Source of the DNA: Prionace glauca
Taxonomy: Eukaryota > Chordata > Chondrichthyes > Carcharhiniformes > Carcharhinidae
Reading direction: 5' to 3'
Length of the DNA stretch: 64,000 bases
Assembly: GCA_037974335.1 (NCBI GenBank)
Contig: CM075760.1
Coordinates: 15,742,059-15,806,058, forward strand
Position 1 is the first letter of the stretch. Each line of letters begins with the position of its first letter. This document shows, in pieces, positions 30,500 to 41,599 of this stretch. Both the position numbers and the translations under genes were made by a program. The notes under the pieces are model-generated. The model was not told the origin of the DNA, ran no database searches, and saw only the letters and a program-made list of their open reading frames with translations.

Positions 30500-31230
30500 T
30501 GTGGTAAGAGACGTGGATTTATTTTACCTTCCCGTTCATAGGAGAAAGGGAATAACCAATACACTACAGCAGTGCTGCGGGATCAACGGAACTAAAGAGA
30601 CTTGTATAGAATTGTAAACAGTGCCGTCATACTGCAGTTCTGGAACAGGTTTTCAGAAATAGAATTGTGATCACTGACACACTAGTTTAGAATTTACTTA
30701 ATACCGACTATCTCTGTGGTGCAATTGGTCAGCGCGTTCGGCTGTTAACCGTAAAGGTTGATGGTTTGAAACCACACAGGGACGGAATTTTACTATTTTC
30801 TCACCATCAGCATTCACAGCAAACAGTTGCCTGTTGGCAATGGGTCCGTTGGTGCCAATACAAAATAGCTGTCAATTGTTCCCGGCTGTACTGTTATCTG
30901 GTGTTACCAACATTATTTAATGACGATTGATTTCTAACACATCACATAAAACATTATATGTTCCATTACACCACTAAATTTTGAAAAAAGTGCAATCGAA
31001 ACATGAACATGTGGCTGAGCATTTGTTCCAATTCCATATCCTTGTTTCCATTCATTCCTGGAATGATCATAAATCTGTCTAACCCAAACTGAAATGTGTT
31101 CAATGATGGAGCATCAGAACCCTCTGGAGTAGAGACTTCCCAAGATTCACCAGCCTTTGAGTGAAGCAATTTCTCCTCATCTCAGCCCTCAATCATCAGC
31201 ACCTTATCCTGAGATTGTGCCCCCGTGTTT
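30500..31230. repeat. tRNA-Asn duplication unit B
   Basis: This unit is the counterpart of the unit at 21960-24490, with the same upstream flank (ggagaaagggaataaccaa, gatcaacggaactaaagaga) and downstream flank (gcaaacagttgcctgttggc). It contains one Asn-like copy. Confidence 0.78.
30710..30784 (+). pseudogene. tRNA-Asn-like pseudogene
   Basis: It keeps anticodon GTT but starts with A instead of G, has an inserted T in the anticodon stem 3' side (CCGTAAAGG), and a damaged T arm (ATGGTTTGAAACCACA). The length is 75. Confidence 0.8.
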
Positions 31231-31480
31231 CAGATTCCCGGATCAGGAGAAATAATGTTTCAGTTTTTCAGTGCTACCTATTGTTTCCCATTAAAGCTGT
31301 TGAGATTTTCCAGCATTTTCTGTTTTTGATTCAGATTCCAGCATCCTCAGGTTTTGCTTTCATTCTGTCCAAAATGCGGGGATCCAAACTGCACAGACTG
31401 TTCCAAATGTGGTCTCAACAAAACCCTGAATTACTGGAGAAAGAATTCAAACACTTCAAAACTTAACTCCGAGCTCAAGG
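31010..31480 (-). mobile_element. Old CR1-type LINE 3' region
   Basis: The complement carries the ORF2 end (gattcaccagcctttgagtg, caatttctcctcatctcagc) and further upstream coding remnants (aacaaaaccctgaattactg). Its first part is shared with 24290-24480. Confidence 0.6.
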
Positions 31481-31484
31481 CTGG

Positions 31485-31970
31485 AAGGAGAATGTGACAG
31501 TGGATAATTCTCACTGTGTACATTCCTGTAATCAGTAACTGGATCAGGAAGATAAGATATCTGTGTTTCTTTGTACTGTTATCTGTAAACTCCATCTCCT
31601 CTCAATGCCGTGTATCATCCTTTGGCTTTCCCTACTTCCCAGTTTGGTAAATGACTTGTTCCCGTTACCCTCCGTGTTGAAAATCTGCTGTGTGTTACCT
31701 TCCAAGTTTCACAGGAACCACAGTGATGGGTTTGGTGGGATTTGGAAATTGAAAGCGCCACATGAGCAGCTTGCGGGGCCATTTCACCTCACTGTCCATT
31801 TCCTGTTCCAGCTAACAGGAATCACTGCTTTCATTGGCTCAAACTGTCACTTGTGTGTGATCTAAACACAGCAATGTGAAGGATAAACTTGTATTTGGTG
31901 AATTAAACAGTCTGAAGTAAAATAAATAGCAATTGGTTCATGGATAAGTTCATCTTTAAAAAAAAATTGT
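31485..31970. other. Spacer with no recognised feature
   Basis: Nothing recognisable lies between the old LINE scrap and the Glu gene. An A-run at 31958-31966 precedes the tRNA. Confidence 0.4.
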
Positions 31971-31977
31971 ATCAGCT

Positions 31978-32049
31978 TCCCTGGTGGTCTAGTGGTTAGG
32001 ATTCGGCGCTCTCACCGCTGCGGCCCGGGTTCGATTCCCGGTTAGGGAA
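31978..32049 (+). tRNA. tRNA-Glu (CTC)
   Basis: The 72-nt form is nearly identical to vertebrate tRNA-Glu(CTC): TCCCTGG acceptor, GGTCTAGTGGTTAGGATT, loop CTCTCAC (CTC), T stem CCGGG/CCCGG. Minor changes (CGCTG, GTTAGGGAA) still allow G-U pairing. Confidence 0.92.
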
Positions 32050-32499
32050 AGTAGATTTATTGTTGTACAACAATCCTGTGTTACTTCCACTTCTCTCGGA
32101 ATCAATATCCTCTTTAACGTCTGAATTGGAAATGTCACATGAAAAGAACAAAAAAGAGAGAGAGCAATAGGCTACAAAGCGCAGATGATATAAAATGCTG
32201 ATGTTAAAATCTGACTGTTAATAGGGAAAACTTTATTCCTTCTACTGACACAAATACCTCGCAGATCTGGGTCAAAATCTTGAGCTCAGTGACAAGAAAA
32301 CACTTTCATTGAATTCAGCAGTAACTTTCCTACCTCCAGTGAAGAAGAGGCAGTTTTCACTCAGAAGCAGCAACTGTGAGATTAAGTGGAGAGGGGGATA
32401 AGGACAGGTTAAAGCAGTGTGAATTGTCTCAAGCCTGGACACTTACTAGGATTTTGCAAGTCCAGGCCAAAAGGTGGGGGTTACAAGTCGTGTTTCATG

Positions 32500-33240
32500 A
32501 ACGCAAAATCCCGGTTGAAGCCGTTCTGTGTATTTTGAATTTGGCTATCAGATCTGTTCAGCGATTCTGTGTTGTGGTGTGTCTTGAAGGCCTCCTTGGA
32601 GAAAGCTTACCCGAAGATCGGTGGGTGAATGCCCTTCACTGCTTAAGTGTTCCCCGACAGGAATGGAATAGCCTTGTCGGCTGTGAAGCGGTGTCCATTC
32701 ATCTGTTGGAGTATCTGCATGGTCTGGGCGATATACCATGATACGGAATATCCTTTCATGCAATGGATGAGGTAGACCACGGTGGCTCAGTTACATGTGT
32801 ATATATGGTCTACCTGGTGGATTCTGTTCTCACGTTTGATGATGACATCCATTTCGATGATCCAACACATCTTGCAGAGGTTACCGTGGCGGTGGTGTGT
32901 GGTGTCATTGTCGCTGTTCTCCTGCAGGCTGGGTAGTTTTCTGCGAACAATGGTCTGTTTGAGGTTGAACTGTGTTTTGAAGGCAAGTAGGTGGGTGTGG
33001 AGATGGCCTTCGCGAGATATTTGTCTTCATCAATTGCATGCTGAAGGTTCCCAAGAAGACACTGTAGCTTCTCCACTCTGGGGACGTGCTGGAGAAGGAA
33101 GGGCCTCTAACATTGTCCCTGTATGCATTCTGAGGAGGTCGGTGAGATTTCCTTTTTGCAATGGCGCGTCGGAACTGTCGATCGATGAGTCAAGCGCAAT
33201 ATCCCGTTCTTGCAAGGGTGTTTGTCAAAATAATAACGAG
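32500..33240 (-). mobile_element. Penelope-like element relic with GIY-YIG end
   Basis: On the minus strand the pieces VVYLIHCMKG, then a motif near IAQTMQILQQMNGHRFTADK and EHLSSEGHSPTDLRVSFLQGG resemble the C-terminal GIY-YIG endonuclease of Penelope-like elements. Upstream pieces (FKTQFNLKQTIVRRKLPSLQ) fit the region before it. The copy is broken. Its distal block (32970-33230) is shared with 25990-26250 next to another Leu gene. Confidence 0.6.
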
Positions 33241-33271
33241 ACCACACACACCCCTGCGTTATACTGCTCGC

Positions 33272-33353
33272 TGGAAGTTGGGGGATTTGAATCCACGCCT
33301 CTAGAGAGACTGGAGTTTAAATCCAGCGCCTTAGACCGCTCGGCCACACTACC
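33272..33353 (-). tRNA. tRNA-Leu (TAA), degenerate
   Basis: The 82-nt minus-strand form keeps the D arm GGCCGAGCGGTCTAAGGC and anticodon stem CTGGA/TCCAG with loop TTTAAAC (TAA). The T loop is TTCAAAT and the 3' acceptor strand AACTTCC pairs with GGTAGTG at only five of seven positions. It may be a pseudogene. Confidence 0.7.
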
Positions 33354-33745
33354 ACACAAGGATACGTGATAATACTGTCATCTCACTGCATTGACACTGA
33401 AACATGTTAAAATCAGTGGAGTTGGGATGGGCGATGAAGAAATCGTCACCGAATCAGATGATCCTGGAATGTGCAGCAAACAAAAATCATCTCCAGTCAG
33501 AGACACAATGAGCTGCTGTGAAGGGCCGGCTCCATTTAAGCTGTCCTTAACCTCGTCTGCTCCTCAGATGGGAGAATATGGCTTCCTGTTGAATTTGCTG
33601 CGAGTCTTTACCTGAGAAAGGACAGAACACAAGGCGAGATTGCGATTTGTGCCTGCTGCCGGGAAATAATTGATATTTATTATCACGGATTGGAGGAGAG
33701 CAATAAAGCTTCACTTCCTGACCTGCAATCAAAATAGCAGTGAAA
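33354..33745. repeat. Leu-flank duplication block, paralog of 26388-26780
   Basis: It is collinear with the block after tRNA-Leu(TAG), with shared gtgcagcaaacaaaaatcat and ccagtcagagacacaatgag. Divergence looks like 10-20% by eye. Confidence 0.85.
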
Positions 33746-34820
33746 GTGGATTTGAAACTGAGGTTTTCTCACGAAGATTTGAACCTCACCCACTGTTCTG
33801 CTCAGCATTCATTCCTTTAGGTGACTGCAGAATTAATTCTTCGTTCAATGCAATCAAATCCTTCCAAATATTCCAGTTTGTTTGTTCCTGTTTCACTTTC
33901 AGATTCCTTCATTAATGCTCATCAGCGATAACTTGCTAAACTCCAGCCAGAAATGGAACAAGACTGAAACCAGTTGTTGACATCCTTGATTTTTGGATGT
34001 TTGCATCTCCTCAAGTCTCTGTCCGTCTTTGTGTCTGTGTGTGTGTGTTGCTCTGTGCATCAATGTGATTTTGTTCCCAGAAGGAGTGAGCACATTTTTA
34101 CATCACAAACTGTGTTCACTTTTTCATTCACCTCACTGGCAAATGGTACAGAAAATAACAACATGTTTGAAAGTAGAGAGAAAGATTGACTGATTCTGGT
34201 TCCTATTTTGATTGGCTATTGCTTACTGATTTGGTATCCGTATATCACAGAGGATAATTGGCATTTTCACTGATCAACACTTAAACTGACAGTGGATTCA
34301 TTCGGTGTGATGGTGGGTTCCAGTTCTATATCTGCAATCACATCAAAAACTTCTATCAGTTACTGTGAACACAGTGTTTCTAATAGTTTGAAAACATACC
34401 AAAGCATAATATAATAGCTCTTGTATTATTTGAAAAGAATATTTATAGATCTATTTGCATGTCAACTTATTGAATAACAGTGTGACCAGCAAAGCTTGAA
34501 CCATGTTTCTTTGTTGCAGAAGGACACACAGTGTGTCTATGTTGAGAATATAAGTAGAAGCAGGAATAGAGGAAAACTGTGTGGCTCACGGTGCGATCAA
34601 GCCTCCAGCCTTTCAAATAACAGCTAACTTTCCTGAATAATTTTACTACAGCAATACAGCAATAGTTTAAATTCAGGACATTCGTTGCCTGGATTGAATT
34701 CAATTCTCTGTCTAGATGTTGTGCAAATTGTTATAATTGTTACTGTTTTGAATAACATTATATTGGATTCTGAAACTTAACTCTGTTTTTCTCTTCATGT
34801 TTGCTGCCAGACCTGCTCAT
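33746..34820. other. Spacer, no gene recognised
   Basis: AT-rich sequence with a short GT run near 34035-34052. A scrap of LINE 3' end may occur near 34545 (aatataagtagaagcaggaa). Nothing else is supported. Confidence 0.4.
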
Positions 34821-34824
34821 TGAG

Positions 34825-35370
34825 GCATAGAGGTTAACATGGAAACAGGCCCTTCGGCCCAACTTGTCCATGCCATCCTTTTTTAAACCCCTAAACTAAT
34901 CCCAATTGCCCGCATTTGGCCCATATTTTTCTTTTTCTATCGTACCCATATAATTATCTAAATGTTTTTTTAAAGATAAAATTGTACCCGCATCCACTAC
35001 TACCCCTGGAATTTTCTGTATGAAGTAAAAAAAATCCCACCTGGACACTTTTGGATTTCTCCCCTCTCACCTTAAATCTAAGCCCTCTAGCTTTATATTC
35101 CCCTACCTTTGGGAAGAGATATTGACTATCTACCTTGTCTATGTCCCTCATTATTTTATAGACCTCTATAAGGTCATTCTTCAGCCTCCTACCCTCCAGA
35201 GAAAATAAAAGTCCCTCCTTATAACTCAATCCGTCAAGTACTAATAAATCCTAATAAATCTTTTCTGCACATTTTCTATAGTAGGATAACCAGAATTTGC
35301 ACACGGTTTTACGAATGTGCCCTTAAAATGTCTTGTACAACTTCAACAAGACTTCCCAACCTGCTGAGAA
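34825..35370 (-). mobile_element. CR1-type LINE 3' region
   Basis: The minus strand encodes SYKEGLLFSLEGRRLKNDLI, then DSQYLFPKVGEYKARGLRF, the CR1 ORF2 C-terminal pattern, followed by a 3' UTR (ggaaacaggcccttcggccc in the plus direction). It is broken and truncated. Confidence 0.7.
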
Positions 35371-35429
35371 CTTTTGGAGCAATCTGTTTTTATTAAAAAC
35401 ATGAATTACTGTTTTTCTCATACACATGA

Positions 35430-36410
35430 ACACAATAAATAGAAGCAGGAATGGATCACTCGGCCTATCGAGCCTGCTCTACCATTCAATGCCATCATAT
35501 CCGACCTTGGGCTTCAACTCCATTTTCCCACTAGCTCCCTATATCCCTCAATTCCCAGACAGACCGTATTTTTTTTTCCATCACAGTCTGAAACGTGTTC
35601 AATGAAGGAGCAGCGACAACCCTCTTTGGGGGAGAGTTTCAAAGATGCGCAGCACTTTGTGTGAAGTAAATTCCTCTGATCTCATAGAACCACTGCACTG
35701 CTGTAAGAGACCATACGGCCCGTCTGACTCTGCAACGACTATGCGACTGAGACCACATCAAGGTCCCATTCCCGCAGCCCCACACACCCATCCTGCTAAT
35801 CCCCCTAACCTACACACTTTTGGACACTTAGGGACAATTTGCCAAGTCCAATCGACCTAACCAGCACATCTTTGAGCTGTGGGAGGAAACCGGGGTAGCG
35901 GGAGGAAACCTATGTATAAACGGGGAGAATGGACAAGCTCCAGAGTGACCTAAACGCTCTTTTTGCTGATGCTATTTTAGATTCCCGCCCAGTGGAAACA
36001 ATCTCTCAGCGTCCACCCTCTCGACCCCATTCATAATGGAGCAGGTTTTTATGAGATCACCTCTCATTCCTCTAAACGCAAGAGAATTTCAACCGAATTT
36101 CCTCAAGTCCTCATCACAGCGTAAACCCGAGCTTACGGGGCAAACTAACGACCCTTCACAACACTGTCTGCAATGCAAGAATATCTTTTCTTAAATATGG
36201 AGACCAGCATTGAGAAGAATTTCCCACATGAGGTCTCAATAAACCCTCTGAACTGTAGTAATAACGACTTATTGCTGAACTCCATTCCTTTGACAAGAAA
36301 GGTCAAAATGCCATTTCCCTTTCTAACTGATTGCCAACAAACTAACTTCCTGCGCTCCTATGTACAAACAAAACCACCCACTTTTTCAACCATGCCTCTT
36401 TTTGATACTT
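35430..36410 (-). mobile_element. Old CR1-type LINE split by a SINE
   Basis: The 3' end (aatagaagcaggaatggatc, gcctgctctaccattcaatg) and coding remnants (tctcagcgtccaccctctcg, cctctcattcctctaaacgc) are in order on the minus strand. The SINE at 35685-35955 interrupts them. Confidence 0.68.
35685..35955 (-). repeat. HE1-type SINE inserted in CR1
   Basis: The complement is nearly full length: gagaccatacggcccgtctg, ttgagctgtgggaggaaacc and cggggagaatggacaagctc. Confidence 0.7.
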
Positions 36411-36550
36411 TCATGATCATGGGAATAACTAATCACTTTTTAAAGTCACGTTGGAAATGTCGACTCTCATATGAGCTGCCTTCATCCACTTCAAACTCCG
36501 TTGCACTTGCTGTGTGTACTTTAAACTATATTTTCCAGGAAGAGTTAAGC

Positions 36551-36623
36551 AGGCTCCAGCGAGAGTCGAACTCGCGACCCCTGGTTTACGAGACCAGTGC
36601 TCTAACCACTGAGCTATGGAGCC
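36551..36623 (-). tRNA. tRNA-Thr (CGT)
   Basis: The 73-nt minus-strand form has acceptor GGCTCCA/TGGAGCC with discriminator T, GCTCAGTGGTTAGAGC, anticodon stem CTGGT/ACCAG with loop CTCGTAA (CGT), and T arm GCGAG TTCGACT CTCGC fully paired. It is probably functional. A spurious 200-codon frame runs across it on the plus strand. Confidence 0.93.
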
Positions 36624-36894
36624 AAAGGCTGCGTGTTTCTTGCATCAAACGTACCATAATCCGCGAAACAAGGAACAGTCTGAATTTACAGATGGGTGAT
36701 CTTGAGTGGATGTGTGAGCAATTGAGATGGACAACAGGGAGTTACAAAATGCGATGTGAAAGCGGTAGAATTTAAGGCGTTTCAAATACTTCCAATGATC
36801 AGTATCTGCCATGTGTCTGTTTAGAGAATATTCTTCAGAGCTTTATGCTGATTTCATACCTCTAACTTTTCCAAATATGACAGAAGTTTATCCA

Positions 36895-37580
36895 GCTTGC
36901 AGGTGCAGCAGGTGGTCAGGAAGGCGAATGGGATGCTGGCCTTCATAGCGAGGGGGATTGAATATAAAAGTAGGGAGGTCTTGCTGCAGCTGTATAGGGC
37001 ATTGGTGAGGCCGCAGCTGGAGTACTGTGTGCAGTTTTGGGCGCCGCACCTGCGCAAGGATGTTTTGGCCCTGGAGGGAGTGCAGAGGAGGTTTACTCGG
37101 CTGATACCGGAGTTGAGGGGATTGAGCTATGAGGAGAGGCTGAATAAACTAGGCTTGTACTCGTTAGAGTTTAGAAGAATGAGGGGAGATCTCATTGAGA
37201 CGTATAAGATGATGAATGGGATGGATAGGATAGAGGTGGAGAGACTGTTCCCGCTCAAAAAAGACAGTAGGACTAGGGGGCACAGCCTCAAGATAAAGGG
37301 GGGGCGGTTTAGAACAGAGTTGAGGAGGAACTTCTTCACTCAAAGGGTGGTGAATCTCTGGAATTCTCTGCCCGTTGAAGTGGTGGAGGCTGCCTCGCTA
37401 AATATTTTTAAGAAACGGGTTGATGGGTTTTTGATAAGAGAAGGGATTAAGGGTTATGGGGAGAGGGCGGGAAGGTGGAGCTGAGTCACGACAGATCAGC
37501 CATGATCTTATTGAATGGCGGGGCAGGCTCGAAGGGCCAGATGGCCTACTCCTGCTCCTATTTCATATGTTCGTATGTTC
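36895..37580 (+). mobile_element. CR1-type LINE, young 5'-truncated copy
   Basis: An uninterrupted frame of 195 residues starts VQQVVRKANGMLAFIARGIE and ends GYGERAGRWS. It matches the copies at 4819, 9952 and 44462 almost exactly, followed by the 3' UTR and a tail of atgttcgtatgttcgtatg, a variant of the octamer repeat. Confidence 0.92.
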
Positions 37581-37604
37581 GTATGAATAGTTTACTTTTT
37601 TTAC

Positions 37605-37865
37605 TCACTTCATAGTTTCGCTGTGTTTTATATTTAATAAAGAATTCATGAATCCACGCTGTGTCTGCTTGATTGAACCATTCTTTTCCAAGTGCCCTGC
37701 TATTTCTTCATTAATGATCGATTCCAGCATATTCCCAACCACAGATGTTAAGCTAACTGCCCTGTAGTTACCTGCCTTTGGTCTACCTCCTGTTTTAAAC
37801 AGTGGCGTTACATTAGCTGTTTTCCAATCAGCACTTCCACAGAGTCCAGCAAATTTTGATAAAAT
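37605..37865 (-). mobile_element. CR1-type LINE RT fragment
   Basis: The minus strand encodes ADWKTANVTPLFKTGGRPKA, then GNYRAVSLTSVVGNMLESII, the start of the RT palm. It directly abuts the tail of the plus-strand copy, whose target it may have been. Confidence 0.72.
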
Positions 37866-37869
37866 ACAA

Positions 37870-38960
37870 CGAATGTATTTGCTATTACTTCTGCCATTTC
37901 TTTTTGTACCCCGGGATGCAGTCCACATTGCACGAGTCACACCGTGCAAACGACAGCACTCTGATCTATGATACTAGGCCTTTCTCCCAACACAGACACA
38001 CACAAACACACTTGCTCAAAAATTGCCTTCTCCAGTCGAATGGTTATTGATGTGTGACACCAACTGTTCCTTTATTTCAAAGAAGAGTTAAAGAGTAACT
38101 TTCATCAAGCTTACTCCTCCAAACATGATTTACACATCTGCTCGATAATAAAACTTTAGATGACAGAGGTTTATGTGAGAAAATAAACAAATGAAATGCA
38201 GGATTGCAATTATTTCTCCCCAAAATAATAAAGTCCAAGGTGAATTCCGTAGCTAAAATGTGTTTCACTTGCTGACTGTAGATCGGAAAACAGGTTCATT
38301 GTATCACTTCTTAAGGGAAATATAGCATATTAACCGCCGTTATCATTGGTCATTTCTGTGAAATCCATCCTGTGCTCGCTGAATGTGAGCAGGAGGATAA
38401 GATGTGCAAAACGGTCAAAGTGACTTCAGGTGTTTCCGATGTACATCTAATAAAAAGAATTAGGGAGTAGGAACGCTGTTTGATGATCACTCATGATCAA
38501 AATGAAGGGCAGAGTAGACTCGGAAATACTGAATGTCCTACTCATACTTCTAATTTCTGTTTCCAAAACCCTCAGAAGGAAATAACTATTCTGATATCCG
38601 TGAGCAAAATGGAATTGGGCAGAAATGAGAAGAGATGGTCTTTGAATTTGAGATTGGAACCCAGATCAAAATCTCCCCTCACCTGCTGTTCTTGATGTAG
38701 ACACGAAGGCAATGTTTGTGGGAGATGGAGGTAACCATGGAATGAGCAAGCAGCAGTTTGGTTAGGTATACAATGGGATCATCCCCCTTGCCAATGGTGC
38801 AATATAGAGGTACCAAACAGTGAGTGAATCTGTTTGTTCACTGGTCTGTAACTAAGGTGCTAACTTAATTATTCCTCTGGAGACGTTCACTCAGAATAAA
38901 TGTGGGACACAATGAAACCACTGCAGAGCGCAGCTCTCAGCTTCATTTCACTTTCTGGGA
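37870..38960. other. Upstream region of the GPR139-like gene
   Basis: No gene or clear repeat is recognised. The promoter of the GPCR gene should lie toward the right end, but no TATA box is evident close to 38965. Confidence 0.4.
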
Positions 38961-38964
38961 GAGG

Positions 38965-40483
38965 ATGCATGGACCAGCGAAAGGTCTCTTCTTCGCCATT
39001 TCTTATCCCATTCTCGCCGCCGTTGGTGTTCCTGGTAGGTGAAGGATCCCAAATTATTCTCATGACGTGAAATGTATGGCGTTGCATAAACATGAACCTT
39101 TTTATTGTTGAACATTTGGTTTTATCAGGGGCATTAAAGTCCACACTCGGAGATACGGTGTGATCTCAGACAGTTGTAGCATGTTACAATATTCTGGAAA
39201 GGCGAAATGTTGGAGGGATTGACAATCCGAAGAACGAGATTATAAAAAGAGAGACGCTGCCTGAATGGGGGCTGATAGGGCTGATGGATGGATGGGATTA
39301 GTACGATGAAGAATAGTGACAGTAAATTTTCGGAGAATCTGAAATTTGATAGTTATCTCAGGGGATCACCTCAGTGACCAGAGCGCGGAATTAAAATTTG
39401 GACTGATTCCCCCTAACTTAAAAAACATTAATCCAGTTTTGAATGTCGTGTCATTGCCAAGACTTTACAATCACTGGAGCCTGAAGTTGGCAAAGTGAAG
39501 GATGGGGTCGTATTCAGTAACTGATTGGAGAGCGCAGCGGCTGGTGTTTACATCCCTCTCAGTAACACCTCTCTCTGCCTCTTTCTATTTCAGCCAACTT
39601 GGTGACGATCGTAATCTTATCCCGAGGACGGTGCGGACTGTCAGGGTGCATCACCTACTACCTGATCGCGATAGCGTTGGCTGATTTCCTTGTCATCATC
39701 ATTGCCGTCATCCTCAACCGGATTGGCCGCATTTACTTTCAGAACAGCGTCCTGTCTACCACTCCCGCATGTACACTCACCAATCTGCTGGTCTATTTTA
39801 CCCGGGATGCATCTGTCTGGTTGACAGTGGCTTTTACCATCGACCGTTTTGTGGCCATCTGCTGCCAGAGCCTGAAGACCAGGTACTGCACCGAGAAAAC
39901 AGCATTGCTGGTTATAGGAATAGTCTGTGTCCTGAGCTGTGTCAGGAATGTCCCTTTCTATTTCACTTTCCAGCCCTTGTACATCCTGGACGGGGTGCCC
40001 TGGTTCTGTGTTTTTAAGCCCAGTTATTACACACTGTCCGCCTGGCAGGCATTTGACTGGTTGGATAACATCTTAACCCCATTTCTCCCGTTCCTCCTCA
40101 TCCTGCTTCTTAATGCTCAAACCGTAAAACACATCTTAGTGGCCAGCAGAGCTCGCAGTAGACTCCGGGGCACGGAGGGTCACGGGGACCCAGAGATGGC
40201 CAACCGCAAGAGGTCCATCATCCTGCTGTTCGCCATCGCCCTCAGCTTCCTCCTCCTCTGGGTCACCTATCTCATATACACCCTCTATGTGTGGATTACA
40301 GGTGAGGGCTATCGCACCAGCCTGGATTTCAAAGACCCACGGTACATATTTCAGGAAACAGCAAACATGCTCCAGCTAGTCAGTTCCTGCAACAACGTCT
40401 TCATCTGCGCAGTCGCTCAGACCAAGTTCCGAGAGGACCTGAAGAAGGTTCTGCTGTGCCCCTTCACCAAGCTCACTGGCTAA
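38965..40483 (+). CDS. GPR139-like class A GPCR, complete two-exon gene
   Basis: Exon 1 (38965-39034) encodes MHGPAKGLFFAISYPILAAV plus GVP, with donor G|GTAGGT. Exon 2 (39594-40483) follows acceptor tttctatttcag and continues ANLVTIVILSRGRCGLSGC, so the join reads VGVPANLVTIV, typical of GPR139 relatives. The coding length is 960 nt, 319 residues plus stop. Seven hydrophobic segments are visible, with IDRFVAICC after TM3, the extracellular cysteine pair (ACTLTN and WFCVF), a basic third loop (ASRARSRLRG ... RKRSIILLF) and NNVFICAV in TM7. The protein has no interruption. It shares its layout and about half its residues with the partial gene at 362-1260, so the two are paralogs about 38 kb apart on the same strand. 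Ligand and G protein are not deducible. Confidence 0.93.
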
Positions 40484-40700
40484 AACACACATCAGCACGT
40501 GTTTGGGTTTCATCAATTTAGACCAATGTGTACTCCGTCTGTCTGAAATCACACACGATTGGGCTTTAGATTCAGGACTTAGGAGATGGAAGGCTCATAA
40601 TACAGTCCTCACAGCCCCCGTTATTGCTCTGAATGAATGCTGAGTTATCACAGTTGCTAACTTCCTGGAAGAGATAATGTAGTGATGGAGATTTCCAGCA
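40484..40700 (+). other. Likely 3' UTR of the GPR139-like gene
   Basis: No AATAAA is obvious in this stretch before the LINE begins, so the real poly(A) site is not placed. Confidence 0.35.
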
Positions 40701-41420
40701 TTGAAAGAGGCCCTTCGGCCATATAACTCCTATCTCATCACATCCCATGTTGCCACAGTTGGTTCTCTTTTTTGCATGCTATGACTTTTCAAGTGTTCAT
40801 CTAAATGCTTCTTAAATGTGAATATTCTTTCCCCTGCCATACTTTCGGCTGTGAATTCCCGATTCCCACCGCCATCTAGGTTAACGAGTTTTTTTTTGCA
40901 AGTCCCCTTTCAATATCATGTTCCTATCCTTAGATCTATGCCCCTGGTTATTGACAAATTTACTAAGCGGAATGGTTATTCTCATCTGGATAATCTATAT
41001 CCCTCATAGTTTGGTACAAATTAGTGCGTTTCCCCTCATCCTTCTCCACATTAAGGTAAATAACCCCAGCCTATCCAGCCTCTTTTCATCGCTGCAAACT
41101 TCACCCCAGGCTGCATCCCGTTCAATTCACTTAATATCCTTTCTAATACAACAACATCTGTATGTGTAGTGAGCTGAACCCTCGAATGCGTACTGAATCG
41201 AAACTATTCTCCTTGTTAAAGTAGTTTGGCACCAGTATCATGCGAATGAATCTGCACATGGTTCACTAACCGCGGCATAATGGGAGTTTTATATAGCACC
41301 AGCATAACTCCTGAGCTCGTCTCATCAATGCTTCTGCTAATAAAGGCAAGTACACCATGTGAACTCTTAACTACATCATCTGTCCTGCGCTTTGCATCCT
41401 ATCACTGCCTTTCACTATTT
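40700..41420 (-). mobile_element. Old CR1-type LINE 3' region
   Basis: The complement carries the 3' end (tgaaagaggcccttcggcca) and coding remnants (tagatctatgcccctggtta, ccccagcctatccagcctct). Stops and shifts are numerous. Confidence 0.62.
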
Positions 41421-41599
41421 GTGTTTGTTCTCAGCCTGTTGCCCCTGTGACATTTCCAGTTCGGAAGCAAAACCACAAATTCTCACTCCACTGATGCTGA
41501 CAGAATTGCTTTCCACCAGGAAGCATTTCAGAATTGCTTACAAAGACATTATTTGTTAATATATCGAAACCAGCCTGCAAACCTGCAAGGGCTGAACAC

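Noticed and set aside
31715-31760. CACAGTG followed by a GFGG-like frame resembling a TCR J segment
   Set aside because: The heptamer orientation is wrong for a J, there is no nonamer at 12 or 23 bases and no splice donor follows.
32376-33369. Plus-strand frames of 121 and 195 codons
   Set aside because: They are antisense to the Penelope-like relic and run into tRNA-Leu(TAA).
36173-36775. 200-codon plus-strand frame
   Set aside because: It passes through an old LINE and then antisense through tRNA-Thr(CGT). It has no domain.
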